Source: Gp1-AA133 sp964641665 | Lineage (GTDB): Bacteria; Acidobacteriota; Terriglobia; Terriglobales; Acidobacteriaceae | DNA length: 64,000 nucleotides | Direction of reading: 5' to 3' | Assembly: GCA_964641665.1 (NCBI GenBank) | Contig: CAZXKO010000013.1 | Span: 128,066-192,065, forward strand | Shown here: one piece after another, positions 1-9,073 of the stretch | Position numbering within the stretch: the stretch's first letter is position 1 | Layout of the letters: each line of letters begins with the position of its first letter | Notes under the pieces: generated by a model | Seen by the model: the letters and a program-made list of their open reading frames with translations, nothing else | What the model was told of the DNA's origin: nothing | Databases searched by the model: none | Position numbers and translations under genes: made by a program

Positions 1-2
1 AC

Positions 3-185
3 CTGCTTGTGCCCGGGACTAACAAACTGGTTAACCTCCCTCCGCACCTGATGTTCTATGCGCCGTATGCGACGGATAAAGACATCGGGGCGTCGCCTCC
101 CGCCGCGAATATGCCTCACCTGATTCGGGCGGGGCAGCCGGACGCCGTTGTGATTGTGATCCCGGGACCGACAGCGGATCACTAA
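3..185 (+). CDS. 3' end of an unrecognised gene
   Basis: An open frame enters from the left edge and ends at a TAA, giving the last 60 residues of a protein. The visible part contains MFYAPYATDKDIG, then a Pro/Ala stretch and PDAVVIVIPG. I do not recognise the family. It is kept because the frame is open to the window edge, has coding-like composition, and ends 99 bases before the convergent stop of the receiver-domain gene. Confidence 0.5.
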   Translation: MLVPGTNKLVNLPPHLMFYAPYATDKDIGASPPAANMPHLIRAGQPDAVVIVIPGPTADH

Positions 186-284
186 AGCACGCAGGGTGGC
201 TGTTCGGTTGTTGAAGGACCACGGAAGTGGCCGCGCGAGCACCCGGCCTGAACGGATTCAGATCCGCTTCGGCTAGAACGGTAG

Positions 285-2459
285 TTAGTCTTTCTTGGTT
301 TCGCCAGATAATTTCTTCGCGATTTCTTCGACGATCCGGGGACGCAATTCGGCGAGTACGCTGTCGACGATGCTGGCAATCGCTTTCGCGTCCGCCGCGC
401 CGGCCGGGGCAGTGTCGTGCGGAGCAGCCGCGGAGGGCTCTGTTTCGGCCTTGACGGGCTCGACAGGAACATCTTCCTTGGAGGGCGCACGCTTCGGCGC
501 TGCTCCCGCGATCGAATCGCGGATGTTCTTCCAGTTGGCAACCATATCTTCTGCTCCTTCGGCAATCTCGGTCTCCAGAATCCGGATCTCCGGAATCCGG
601 GCTTTCGGAGTTTGGTGGTCCGGCAGGGCGGCCGGGGGCGCTGAGGCGGCCTGAGGACTTTCGATCTCTGTGATCGATTGCGGCGCGTCGACCGGCGCAC
701 TCGAGGCAACCGACGTCACGACCTCCGCTTCCGGACGCGGCTGCACAGATTCAATGATCGCCGCTTCCTGGAGAACGAGCTGCACACCGGCTGCGACCGG
801 GGCGACGTCACCAGCGCCCGCGGCGGAGGCCATCGCGTACACTGCCGGCTCCTCTGCGCCCTCGGGTTGTGGCGTTCGGGCGGGTGGCACTTCGGGGAGC
901 GGCTCGGCGACGGCCGCCACCGACTCGGGCTGCGTGACCGCAGCCGACGCTTCGGCCGAGGCGCGGGGTGGCTCTCCGGCGGCCACGGCGGCATACGCCT
1001 GTTCCATTTCTCGTTCCAGCGAGAGCGTGGCCTCGCCGGCTCCGAGGGCGACTTCCTCAGCGATCCAGCGGGGACCGGCGATGTGCGCCTTAACCGTTGC
1101 CGCGTCGACCTGAGCGGTCATGTTTAAAAGTGAGAAGGACGCTTCGTGACTCTTTCCACTGCCGTTGGTGCCGCTGCTCAACGGGGACATGTTTTCGGCC
1201 GCGGGCATCAGCGATTGCAGCGCGGCCATCACCTCGTCGTCGGCAGACGGAGCAACCACGGCCGGGGCTGGAGTTTCTGGGGTGGCCGCAACGGGAGCCG
1301 CGACGACCTCCGCAGGCGGTGCCGACGGCACAGCTTCGGGTGCGGTGCTCTCCGCCACAACTGGCATCTCCGTCGACGGTGCGACGACTTGCGGTTCCGC
1401 CTGCTGAGCTTCCAGCGTTGGAAGCGACTCTAGCTGCGCCGGTTGGGCTGCGGCCACCTCGACGGGCGCTGCCGCCACGGCTTCAGCCGGTGCCGGAACC
1501 TGCTGGGGCACTGCTACAGCCTGTTCCACCACACTCTCGATTTTTTCCGCTTGAGCCCCGGTGGCCGGCTCGGCCGGAGCGATCTGTACATCGAGCACCG
1601 CACTCTGGATTTCATTCTGAACTTCGGAGCTTTGTATTTCAGGCGCGCTCGCGAACGTGACCGGAGCCGGCTCTTCCGCTGCTGCGGGGGTAGCCTCTAT
1701 TTCAACCGGAGCCGCGAGCACCGGTTCGGGCGCGGTCGTCTCCGCGGCTGGAGCAGCCCCGTTGAGCCGGGCCGCCGCGGCCGTAATCGCCGCGATCTCT
1801 TCCGGAGTAATGTCGGAGGGCAGGCCGGCGGGTATTGGCCGCTCGAAGGTGTCTTCAGTTTCTTTGCCTTTTGCGCGCGACTTCTTGCCCGTCTCTTCCG
1901 CGCGCAGGTCGCGAAAGCCCTTGCCCTGCGTCGCCGCATAGTCGACGTCCGGCTCGGGGTCGCGCTTCTTGCCGGTGGGAATCCGCAAGCGAGCCTTCCA
2001 GCTCGCATCGTCTTCGGCCCGGTCGTCGGCTTCGACCGCAGCCGCCGCTTTTGCAAAACGCCCCGGCTTGTACGGCTCCGCCTGCGGAACAATCTTGCCT
2101 TCGAGCTTGGTCAAGGCGGCCAGCAGTTCACTGGCCTCGAACGGCTTCACCACGAATGCATCGGCCCGGGCCCGGCGCGCTTCTTCGGGCTTAAAAGGCT
2201 CCAGTTTGCCCACCGTCAGGAGAACGGGAATGCGGGATGTTTCTTTGTTCTCCTTGATCCGCTGGCAGACTTCCAGCCCGCTGTACCCGGGCATATAGAC
2301 GTCCAGCACGATCAGGTCGGGCTTCTGCTCCAATATCTTCTTTAAAGCGGCCGACCCGTTATTTACGGTAACCACTTCGTAACCGGCGTCCGTGAGAATC
2401 TTCCGCCCCATGTTTTGGGCGGTCACACTGTCGTCGGCGAGCAGTATTTTGCGGGCCAA
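285..2459 (-). CDS. response regulator with a ~600-residue Ala/Pro/Glu-rich tail
   Basis: Residues 1-120 form a CheY-like receiver domain. Acidic pocket D9/D10, phospho-acceptor D53 in LIVLDVYMPG, switch T82 and K105 in VVKPF are all present, so phosphorylation is expected. Residues ~125-724 carry no recognised output domain. They are low-complexity Ala/Pro/Glu/Val sequence with islands of more ordinary composition (around GPRWIAEEVALGAGE, NWKNIRDSIAG and a C-terminal amphipathic segment SIVDSVLAELRPRIVEEI). The islands suggest short docking segments on a flexible linker. It is the last gene of a leftward group after rpe and bamD, 222 bases downstream of bamD. No histidine kinase is nearby. 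The ATG start gives a complete receiver fold. Confidence 0.85.
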   Translation of the reverse strand: MARKILLADDSVTAQNMGRKILTDAGYEVVTVNNGSAALKKILEQKPDLIVLDVYMPGYSGLEVCQRIKENKETSRIPVLLTVGKLEPFKPEEARRARADAFVVKPFEASELLAALTKLEGKIVPQAEPYKPGRFAKAAAAVEADDRAEDDASWKARLRIPTGKKRDPEPDVDYAATQGKGFRDLRAEETGKKSRAKGKETEDTFERPIPAGLPSDITPEEIAAITAAAARLNGAAPAAETTAPEPVLAAPVEIEATPAAAEEPAPVTFASAPEIQSSEVQNEIQSAVLDVQIAPAEPATGAQAEKIESVVEQAVAVPQQVPAPAEAVAAAPVEVAAAQPAQLESLPTLEAQQAEPQVVAPSTEMPVVAESTAPEAVPSAPPAEVVAAPVAATPETPAPAVVAPSADDEVMAALQSLMPAAENMSPLSSGTNGSGKSHEASFSLLNMTAQVDAATVKAHIAGPRWIAEEVALGAGEATLSLEREMEQAYAAVAAGEPPRASAEASAAVTQPESVAAVAEPLPEVPPARTPQPEGAEEPAVYAMASAAGAGDVAPVAAGVQLVLQEAAIIESVQPRPEAEVVTSVASSAPVDAPQSITEIESPQAASAPPAALPDHQTPKARIPEIRILETEIAEGAEDMVANWKNIRDSIAGAAPKRAPSKEDVPVEPVKAETEPSAAAPHDTAPAGAADAKAIASIVDSVLAELRPRIVEEIAKKLSGETKKD

Positions 2460-2681
2460 GGGGTGTCCTTTGGTGAAGGGGGAGATACCGCGAAATTAAA
2501 CTGAGTGTCACTGCAAGTCAACGTGCCGAAGTGACTAGGCACGTTACTTGGGGACATGGCTGCTGGGAAGAACACCGCACCGAGGCTCATCGCAAGCGTT
2601 CGCCGACGAAAAATGACGGATTTCGGGGGCGAGTTGGCCGGCCCCCCCGTCGGGAGGGCCGCATCCTTAGCTCGGCATCCT

Positions 2682-4097
2682 TTAGAACGGAATGATCTTG
2701 TGCAGACCTTTTTTCTTCTTCTTCTTGCTGGATGAGCTGCCAGATGGTTCGCTGGAAGACGAACTGGAACTGGCCTTGTCGGCGGCCTGGTTGGCCTCAG
2801 GGGTCTGAATCTCGTTTACCTGCGCCGGCGGCGGCAGAGCCTGGCCGCCGTTGTCGGCGGGTTCCGGCTTCAACTCATTGGAGTCGGCGGGTGCACTGGG
2901 TTTCAGCTCGTTGGGATCGGGAGCCTCGGGCGGTGGTGCCGAACTGTCGGTGGGCGAAGCATCGGACCGGGGCGTGGGTTGGTTCGGAGGTGGCCCTCCG
3001 CCGTTCTTCACTTCCACCGAGATGTTGCTCGATCCGCCCGGGGCAGGAGCCATGAGGGCGGCGGTCGCGGCGGTCACCACCTCGTGGCCACCCATCACCT
3101 TGGGGTCGACCAGCGTGGGCTCGCCGACCTTCGTGGCCATTGAGACATCTGGATGCTTCTTGAATCCGAGAGTCAGGTGGCTCAGCATGCTGGGCGAACG
3201 CCGGCTGTCCTCCTCCGCCTTGTTCTGAGCGATGGCTGCCGGCGTCGCTTTGGGAACCGGCCGGTGCAGGGCTTCCAAACGCTTCTGGGCATCCTCGGCG
3301 CGATCCATCATGGGATAGCGGGTCAGGATCTTGGAATATGCATCGGCCGCTTTCTTGGTGAAGTCCTCGATCAAGCGTGCCTTCGCTGCCTCGTTCCCGG
3401 GCCGGGCCCGAACCATCGCGATCTCGCCCTCGTAGGATTGGCCCAACAGATATAGAGCGTCATCGACGTGGCTGTACAACGGGTAGCGCTCCACTAGCGA
3501 GTTCAACCGGGCGATGGCGGCCGGCATCGATTGGCGCAGATAGTAGAAGCGTCCAATCTCATACTCGCGCTCACCCAGGATTTCCTGCACTTCCAGCAGG
3601 CGCTGCTTGGCCTCGGGAACGAGCTTCGAATCGGGATACTGCAAGACCAGAGTGCGGTACTCCTCTTCCGCGCGCATGGCGTGGGTGTAGTCGCGGTCGG
3701 GCTTCTCCATCTCCTGGTAGTGGATGTTGGCGATCTTCAGCTGCGCCTCGGCCGCCTCAGGCATGTTGGGGAAGAAGGTCTCGAAGTCCTTGTATTCGAT
3801 TTCAGCTTGGGCGAACGCGGCCGAGCCGCCCTCGGCGTACCAGGAATCACCCACCGCGAGCTTGGCGCGCGCCACGAATTCCGAGTCGGGGTAAGTGTTG
3901 ATCAGCGTCTGCAGGGTCATGCGGGCGACGTCGAAGCGGTTGTGCTTCATCGCATCCATGGCGCGGTCGAACAGAACCTTGTCGGGTTGCTTGGAACCGA
4001 CGTTCGCCAGCGGGTTGTTGACCTTCTTATTGGTGCAGGCGGCTGTGAAAGCCAGCAGCGCACCCAGCAGGACGACGCACGAAACTCGACGGCGCAT
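2682..4097 (-). CDS. bamD: BamD-like outer-membrane assembly lipoprotein with TPRs
   Basis: The start at 4097 is preferred over 4118 because GAGG lies five bases upstream of it. The protein begins MRRRVSCVV, has a hydrophobic segment and Cys in FTAAC, fitting a lipoprotein signal. Residues ~30-290 are tandem TPR-type helices (PDSEFVARAKLAVGDSWY, PDSKLVPEAKQRLLEVQE, YPLYSHVDDALYLLGQSYEG), the pattern of BamD/YfiO, which in the Bam complex helps insert beta-barrel proteins into the outer membrane. At 471 residues it is nearly twice the E. coli length. The excess is a Pro/Ser tail ending in poly-Ser and a run of six Lys. rpe lies 76 bases upstream on the same strand. The closest alternative is a general TPR lipoprotein. 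Confidence 0.85.
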   Translation of the reverse strand: MRRRVSCVVLLGALLAFTAACTNKKVNNPLANVGSKQPDKVLFDRAMDAMKHNRFDVARMTLQTLINTYPDSEFVARAKLAVGDSWYAEGGSAAFAQAEIEYKDFETFFPNMPEAAEAQLKIANIHYQEMEKPDRDYTHAMRAEEEYRTLVLQYPDSKLVPEAKQRLLEVQEILGEREYEIGRFYYLRQSMPAAIARLNSLVERYPLYSHVDDALYLLGQSYEGEIAMVRARPGNEAAKARLIEDFTKKAADAYSKILTRYPMMDRAEDAQKRLEALHRPVPKATPAAIAQNKAEEDSRRSPSMLSHLTLGFKKHPDVSMATKVGEPTLVDPKVMGGHEVVTAATAALMAPAPGGSSNISVEVKNGGGPPPNQPTPRSDASPTDSSAPPPEAPDPNELKPSAPADSNELKPEPADNGGQALPPPAQVNEIQTPEANQAADKASSSSSSSEPSGSSSSKKKKKKGLHKIIPF

Positions 4098-4173
4098 AGA
4101 AACCTCGGGAGAAATCATTGCCGGGCTCGACCCGGACCGGCAGACAAAGTGCGTCTGCCGCTTATGTGAACTG

Positions 4174-4848
4174 TCAGACTTTTTGCAAGGTCGCTTCGGT
4201 GGCGGCCTTCAAAAGCCTCTGGGCGTTAGTCTTTGGATCACCATTGCCGAACACGGCGTTGCCTGCCACCAGAATTTCTGCGCCCGCCCGGACCACCTCG
4301 GCCACGGTGTCGAGCGCAATCCCGCCGTCGACTTCGATACGGTAATTCAGTCCCCGCTGGGCCCGGATCTGCACCAGCTTGCGCATCTTGTGCAACGAGT
4401 TGGGCAGGAACTTCTGCGCTCCAAAGCCCGGGTTTACCGACATAACCAACACATAATCAACAATATCGAGCACTTCGGTCAAGGCATCGACTGGTGTCGC
4501 CGGGTTGATCACGACACCGGCCTGGGCGCCGTGACTGCGGATCAGGTGCAAAGTCCGGTTTAGATGCCGGGTGGCCTCCTGATGCACGGAAACCCAATCG
4601 GCTCCAGCCTCGATGAAGACCGGGATGAACTCGTCAGGATTCTCGATCATCAGGTGGCAGTCGAGCGGCAGCTCGGTCGCCTTGCGCAGGGACTTCACCA
4701 CGGGCGGCCCGATGGTCAGGTTGGGAACGAAGTGGCCGTCCATGATGTCGACATGGACCACGGTCCCGCCGCCTTCGGTGGCACTACGGACCTGGTCCGC
4801 CAGATGGGCGAAGTCCGCCGACAATATCGAAGGTGCGAGTTCGATCAA
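4174..4848 (-). CDS. rpe: ribulose-phosphate 3-epimerase
   Basis: The 224-residue protein has the full family pattern: LAPSILSADFAHL at the N-terminus, HVDIMDGHFVPN with metal-binding His/Asp, DCHLMIENP, VMSVNPGFGAQKF, and EVDGGI near the C-terminal phosphate site. It interconverts ribulose 5-phosphate and xylulose 5-phosphate in the pentose phosphate pathway in the cytosol. Length matches the family. The start is TTG, directly before IELAPSIL where family members begin. It is first of the leftward rpe-bamD-receiver group. Confidence 0.96.
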   Translation of the reverse strand: MIELAPSILSADFAHLADQVRSATEGGGTVVHVDIMDGHFVPNLTIGPPVVKSLRKATELPLDCHLMIENPDEFIPVFIEAGADWVSVHQEATRHLNRTLHLIRSHGAQAGVVINPATPVDALTEVLDIVDYVLVMSVNPGFGAQKFLPNSLHKMRKLVQIRAQRGLNYRIEVDGGIALDTVAEVVRAGAEILVAGNAVFGNGDPKTNAQRLLKAATEATLQKV

Positions 4849-4981
4849 ACCTGGGTCTCGCGCAGGGAAATCCTTGTGGAAATTCTAACATGGGGGTTCA
4901 TCCGACGTCGGTCGGGGCCGCGGTCATGGCCCGCGTGCTAAAGTCACTGGACTCCTGCCGTCGAGACAGACCATCCCGATC

Positions 4982-5827
4982 GTGCCCGTGAATCCCCAAC
5001 TCGCTCCCGTAGGTCTTAGCGTCACTGCAACGCTCGCCTGGGGATTCAGCGATTTTGTCGGTGGCTATGCCTCGCGGCGGGCCAATGCGTTCCTGCTCAC
5101 CACGATCACCCACGTGAGTGGCACATCGCTGATGCTCGTGCTCGCGCTCCTCCTCAAGGCTCCCTTCCCGGGCAAAAACAGCCTGTTCTGGGCAATGGCT
5201 GCGGGCCTCCTGGGAGGGACCGCGCTCGCGGTCTTCTATCGCGCGCTGGCGTCTGGGAACATGGGGTTGATCGCTCCGGTGGGTGCGGTCCTTGGGGCTG
5301 CTATCCCGACTGTAGTCGATACCTTCATCGAAGGCGTGCCCAGCCCGGTGCGCGTCATCGGATACGTCCTTGCAGGGGTCGGAATCTGGTTTATCTCGCG
5401 CACAGAGGGCCCCGCAGGGCGACCGCAAGGTATCGGGCTCGCGGTGATCGCTGGGATCGGCTTCGCGGGTTATTTCCTTTGCATCAAGCATGCCGGGAGC
5501 GGTTCGGTGTTCTGGATCGCTGCGGCCTCACGAGCTGTCTCGTTTGTCGCGACCGGCGCGATCGTGCTGGCGACCCGTCAGTTCCGGCCGATGGACGGCA
5601 CCGGAGTCGCGTGGGGCCTTCTTGCTGGGCTACTCGACGTCACCGGGAGTGCCTTCTTCATTCATGCCAGCCAGACCGGACGCATGGATGCCGCCGTGAT
5701 GATCAGCTCGCTCTATCCGGCAGTTACAGTTCTTCTGGCGCGTTTCTTCTTGAAAGAGCACTTCTCGCGCTGGCGCGTCGTCGGGCTCCTGGCGGCGCTG
5801 TTGGCCGTGCCGATGATTGCGCTGTAG
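4982..5827 (+). CDS. EamA/DMT-family membrane transporter
   Basis: The 281-residue protein starts with GTG and is hydrophobic throughout, with about ten predicted membrane segments in two EamA halves (first half SVTATLAWGFSDFVGGYASR; second half GLAVIAGIGFAGYFLCIKHA, ending in LYPAVTVLLARFFLKEHFS and a terminal LLAALLAVPMIAL). The repeated fold and the ARFFLKE motif before the last helices are typical of drug/metabolite exporters. Substrate cannot be read from sequence. It is divergent from rpe (133 bases) and is followed by an orphan ATPase on the same strand. Confidence 0.88.
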   Translation: MPVNPQLAPVGLSVTATLAWGFSDFVGGYASRRANAFLLTTITHVSGTSLMLVLALLLKAPFPGKNSLFWAMAAGLLGGTALAVFYRALASGNMGLIAPVGAVLGAAIPTVVDTFIEGVPSPVRVIGYVLAGVGIWFISRTEGPAGRPQGIGLAVIAGIGFAGYFLCIKHAGSGSVFWIAAASRAVSFVATGAIVLATRQFRPMDGTGVAWGLLAGLLDVTGSAFFIHASQTGRMDAAVMISSLYPAVTVLLARFFLKEHFSRWRVVGLLAALLAVPMIAL

Positions 5828-5914
5828 AAGGGCGGTTCACTCGCCTTACCGACTACCTAAGGGCCGTTGGCGTTCCGCTCGCGAGACTCGGCAGAGAGCT
5901 GTTACCATCGCCCG

Positions 5915-6706
5915 GTGGCCCTGGTTGAAGTCCGCAACCTCACCAAGATTTATCCACTCGGTGAATCGATCTTCGGTGGCGACGCCAAGGGCGAAGTGCG
6001 CGCTGTCGACGATGTTTCCCTGGTGATCGAGGCGGGAGAAACTCTCGGCCTGGTGGGCGAATCAGGGTCGGGGAAGAGCACGCTCGGACGCCTCGTTCTG
6101 CGATTGATTGCGCCAACCTCGGGCAGCATTCGCTTCGATGGTCACGACCTGCTCGCCGTCGGTGGCCGTGAGTTGCGCCGCCTGCGGCGCGACATGCAGA
6201 TCATCTTTCAAGACCCGTTTGGCTCGCTGGACCCCAGGTTGCGCGTGGACGAGGTCATCGCCGAACCGCTTTTGATCCACGAGCGCATGAGCCCGGACAC
6301 GAGACGTGCGCGGGTCAACCAGTTGCTGGGCGCCGTTGGGATGGATGAATCTGCGGGTCGCCGGTTCCCGCACGAATTCAGCGGCGGACAACGCCAGCGC
6401 ATCGGCATCGCCCGCGCTCTAGCGCTGCGCCCCCGGTTCATCGTGGCCGACGAGCCCGTGTCGGCCCTCGACGTCAGCGTGGGCGCGCAAATCGTGAACC
6501 TGCTGGCTCAGCTGCAGCGAGAGTTTAAGCTGACCTATCTTTTTATCTCGCACTCGATGCCTGTGGTGCGCTACGTGACCACCCGCGTCGCCGTGATGCA
6601 TCACGGAAAGATTGTCGAAACCGGCCCGACCGAACAAATCACCGAACGGCCTCAACATCCTTACACGATGAGCTTGTTGGGTGCGACGCCGGAGATCACA
6701 GTCTGA
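5915..6706 (+). CDS. oligopeptide/dipeptide-type ABC transporter ATPase (OppF/DppF-like), orphan
   Basis: The reading frame is open further upstream, but GTG at 5915 gives VALVEVRNLTKIYPLG, where OppF/DppF proteins begin. Walker A GESGSGKST, Q-loop IIFQDPFGSLDPR, signature FSGGQRQRIGIARAL, Walker B FIVADEPVSALDVS and switch His in FISHSMPVV are intact, so it should hydrolyse ATP. The C-terminal HPYTMSLLGATP resembles the peptide-transporter C-terminal domain. No permease, binding protein or second ATPase adjoins it, which is unusual for this class. A cognate transporter elsewhere in the genome is assumed. Confidence 0.9.
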   Translation: MALVEVRNLTKIYPLGESIFGGDAKGEVRAVDDVSLVIEAGETLGLVGESGSGKSTLGRLVLRLIAPTSGSIRFDGHDLLAVGGRELRRLRRDMQIIFQDPFGSLDPRLRVDEVIAEPLLIHERMSPDTRRARVNQLLGAVGMDESAGRRFPHEFSGGQRQRIGIARALALRPRFIVADEPVSALDVSVGAQIVNLLAQLQREFKLTYLFISHSMPVVRYVTTRVAVMHHGKIVETGPTEQITERPQHPYTMSLLGATPEITV

Positions 6707-6715
6707 AAATGGCGA

Positions 6716-6800
6716 CGTGCGATTGCCGATTGGCGATTGAAAATCCACACTGCGGTTGAACTCAAATCGCCAATCGCAAATCGGCGATCGCCAATAGGCT
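6716..6800. repeat. intergenic inverted array of a GATTGGCGATTG-like unit
   Basis: The gap between the ATPase and the DinB gene holds a left arm built from GCGATTG/CCGATTGGCGATTG and a right arm that is largely its complement (AATCGCCAATCGCAAATCGG, GCGATCGCCAATA), separated by about 30 bases. The transcript could fold into a long imperfect hairpin. The same word-like unit reappears near 17335. Confidence 0.75.
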
Positions 6801-6862
6801 CCTAAGTGGCACACTGCGATGTCCACGGTTTATGCTTAAGGCTGCATTCCTGGAGAGCCACC

Positions 6863-7387
6863 ATGAAACGTTCGTTTGTTTTCGTGCTTGTTTTCTGCGC
6901 GCTCGCCACTTCCAGCTTCGCGCAAAAGAAAAATCCGGTCACTACGGTGATTAAGGAAATCATGCCGCGCCAGGCGAAGAACCTGCAGGGCGCCGTGGAA
7001 ACCATGCCAGCCGATAAGTTTGGCTTCAAGCCGACAGAGCCGCAGATGACATTCGGGCACCTGGTTTCTCATGTCATCGATTCGAACTATTACCTCTGCG
7101 CCAAGGCCAGCGACATCGCGCAACCCAAGGTCGACGCACCCAAGGAAACCGACAAAGATGCGCTGGTCGCGGCCTTGAAAGCTTCGTTCGACTTCTGCAC
7201 GGCGAGCCTGGCGAAAGTCGACGATTCAAAGCTGGGCGACACGATTCAAGCCTACGGCGGACGCGAGGTGCCGCGGGCCTGGGCCTTGATCGCCCTGACC
7301 AACGACTGGGCCGACCACTACGCCGCCGCCGCGACCTACCTGCGGTTGAATGGATTGCTGCCACCCACGGCGCAGCCGAAGAAGTAG
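6863..7387 (+). CDS. secreted DinB-fold protein
   Basis: ATG at 6863 follows GGAGA and opens a clear signal peptide (MKRSFVFVLVFCALATSSFAQ, cleavage likely at SFA-Q). The mature ~150 residues match the DinB/YfiT four-helix fold: His in MTFGHLVSHVIDSNYYLC and a second His in NDWADHYAAAATYLRL, both typical metal ligands of this group. DinB-like proteins include thiol-dependent transferases, but most are uncharacterised. An exported form is known from acidobacterial annotation. It stands alone between a repeat array and a convergent radical SAM gene. Confidence 0.82.
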   Translation: MKRSFVFVLVFCALATSSFAQKKNPVTTVIKEIMPRQAKNLQGAVETMPADKFGFKPTEPQMTFGHLVSHVIDSNYYLCAKASDIAQPKVDAPKETDKDALVAALKASFDFCTASLAKVDDSKLGDTIQAYGGREVPRAWALIALTNDWADHYAAAATYLRLNGLLPPTAQPKK

Positions 7388-7440
7388 CCGCTGACCAAGC
7401 AGACTCTGGGCTGCGCGCAGACCCACGGTGTGTAGAGAAA

Positions 7441-8475
7441 TTACTCGATCTGAACCAGATCGCCTGCCACGGAGGGAACCGGCGGCGGCATCTGCGGCGC
7501 ACGCCACGAATCGAAGATCGACACTTGATGCACGCACGAAACCGTGCAGTGCGGCGCGCAGGATTTCTCGGTGACAAACTCGCGGCGGATGTCGACCAAG
7601 GTGTATTTCTCCAACGGCACCGCCGGATAGCCGCGCTGCTGCGAGCAGTAGTGCACCAACCCGTCTTCGCAGATGTAGAGATAGCGAGCCCCGGCGCGAC
7701 AACGCCACTGGTTGGGACGCCCTTGCGCGATGTTGTCCTGGAAAGAATTGATGCGCGTGAAGCTGCGCTTCTCCATCGACTTCATCGCGTGGTAAACGGC
7801 GCGTTCTTCGTCGTTCAATGGTTGCAGCTGTCCACTTCCGTCGTGAATGATTCCGATCGTTGAACTGAAGCCCAGCGCCATAGCGCGCCGGCCGATGGTC
7901 AGCGCATCCTGCGGGTTCTTCACGCCCCCGCCCACCACCGAGTTGATGTTCACGTGGAAGTCGGCGTGTTCGGCGAGAAGTTCGAGCTTCTTCTCGAGAA
8001 CCTTCAGGCTCTTTTTGGAAACATCGTCGGGCGTGACGTTATCGATCGAAATCTGCAGCCACTCCAGACCCGCCTTGTTCAGGCGCTGGATGCACTCCGC
8101 CACCAGCAGGTAGCCATTGGTGATCAGGCCGGCGATCATGCCGTTCTTCCGAATGCGTCGGATCACCTCATCCAGTTCAGGATGCAACAGCGGCTCGCCG
8201 CCACTGATCGTAATTACGGACGTGCCCAGCTCGGCCAGCTTGTCCACCCGGCGGAACATGGTTTCGATGGGCACCGGTTTCGAGAAGTCGTCGTACTCGT
8301 TGCAGTATTCGCAAGCCAGATTGCAGCGGCGAATGGGAATGATGTGCGCCAGCAGCGGATGGTCGGTAGAAGCAAGTCCTCTGGCGACCATGCGGGCGCC
8401 GCGAATATTGCGGCGCAGCGCCTTGAGGCGCCGCTTCAGAGATGTAGGGCTGGACGGCATGACGTTATCGTTCAT
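7441..8475 (-). CDS. radical SAM protein with C-terminal SPASM-like cysteines
   Basis: The 344-residue protein has the radical SAM cluster motif C51-NLA-C55-EY-C58, followed by TISGGEPLLHPEL (SAM-binding GGE) and GLITNGYLL. The C-terminal part carries more cysteines (WRCRAGARYLYICEDG, YCSQQRG, CAPHCTVSCVHQ), consistent with a SPASM/twitch-type auxiliary cluster domain. It therefore probably carries out SAM radical chemistry, perhaps on a peptide or small molecule. No precursor peptide or partner enzyme was found next to it, so the substrate is unknown. The start ATG is immediately upstream of a basic N-terminus. Confidence 0.88.
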   Translation of the reverse strand: MNDNVMPSSPTSLKRRLKALRRNIRGARMVARGLASTDHPLLAHIIPIRRCNLACEYCNEYDDFSKPVPIETMFRRVDKLAELGTSVITISGGEPLLHPELDEVIRRIRKNGMIAGLITNGYLLVAECIQRLNKAGLEWLQISIDNVTPDDVSKKSLKVLEKKLELLAEHADFHVNINSVVGGGVKNPQDALTIGRRAMALGFSSTIGIIHDGSGQLQPLNDEERAVYHAMKSMEKRSFTRINSFQDNIAQGRPNQWRCRAGARYLYICEDGLVHYCSQQRGYPAVPLEKYTLVDIRREFVTEKSCAPHCTVSCVHQVSIFDSWRAPQMPPPVPSVAGDLVQIE

Positions 8476-8559
8476 GCTATTAGAGCACAGGCATGGATTG
8501 CCAGAGGCCTGGAATCAGCGTGTGGCGAAAATTTGGGGGCGAATGGCGACCCGGAAGGT

Positions 8560-8940
8560 TCACGCTGCCTCGTGCCCGGCTGCCGCCAGGGCCTCGACCG
8601 CCTTCTCCACCCAGGCGCGCTTCACCAGGACGTAGTCGGTGTCGAATGTGGACACGGCAAAGATTGGGATCGCACGATCGGAGAGGGGCTGAACAAACGA
8701 CGTGAGAATCCCCGTTTCAGGGAACGGAAACGGCCCTTCGAGTTTCAGGCAGGTCCAGTCCGTTTCAGGATGAACTTCGAGGGGAACTTGGGCGGCGAGG
8801 CAAACAATCGAGAGCTCGTCCTGGGTCCGCGTGACCGAGAAAAACGGGCCATGCAGGGCCCACTCAGGAACCGCGGCGTTCGCCGGGAGCCGACAGACCG
8901 CAAACGAACCGGGAACCAGGGAGAACTTCAGCTTGCGCAC
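8560..8940 (-). CDS. small ACT-domain protein
   Basis: Two GTG codons are possible. The second (8940) sits eight bases after GGAGG, while the first (8946) is only two bases away, so 8940 is chosen, giving 126 residues beginning with MRKLKFSLVPG. The sequence fits the two-ACT aspartokinase-like group: DELSIVCL, then GPFPFPETGILTSFVQPLSDRAIPIFAVSTFDTDYVLVK, the classic ACT beta-alpha-beta signature. Proteins of this type bind amino acids. A racemase lies just upstream on the same strand, which may hint at a shared amino-acid theme. Ligand unknown. Confidence 0.83.
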   Translation of the reverse strand: MRKLKFSLVPGSFAVCRLPANAAVPEWALHGPFFSVTRTQDELSIVCLAAQVPLEVHPETDWTCLKLEGPFPFPETGILTSFVQPLSDRAIPIFAVSTFDTDYVLVKRAWVEKAVEALAAAGHEAA

Positions 8941-9004
8941 GGGCACTGCCTCCGCCGTCCTTCGTCAAGAAGCAGAGCATTGTAGCAACTCCACAACCCG
9001 CGGA

Positions 9005-9046
9005 GGGGCAGACGCCCTCGTCTGCCCGGTCGGCGACAGCCGACCC
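9005..9046 (+). repeat. R1 two-hairpin element between ACT and racemase genes
   Basis: First hairpin: GGGCAGACG and CGTCTGCCC around loop CCCT. Second hairpin: GGTCGGC and GCCGACC around GACA. The first stem is identical to copies inside mnmG; the second differs on both arms and still pairs. Here it is intergenic. Confidence 0.85.
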
Positions 9047-9073
9047 ACGAAAAACGCGCCCGAACCAAGCCGT

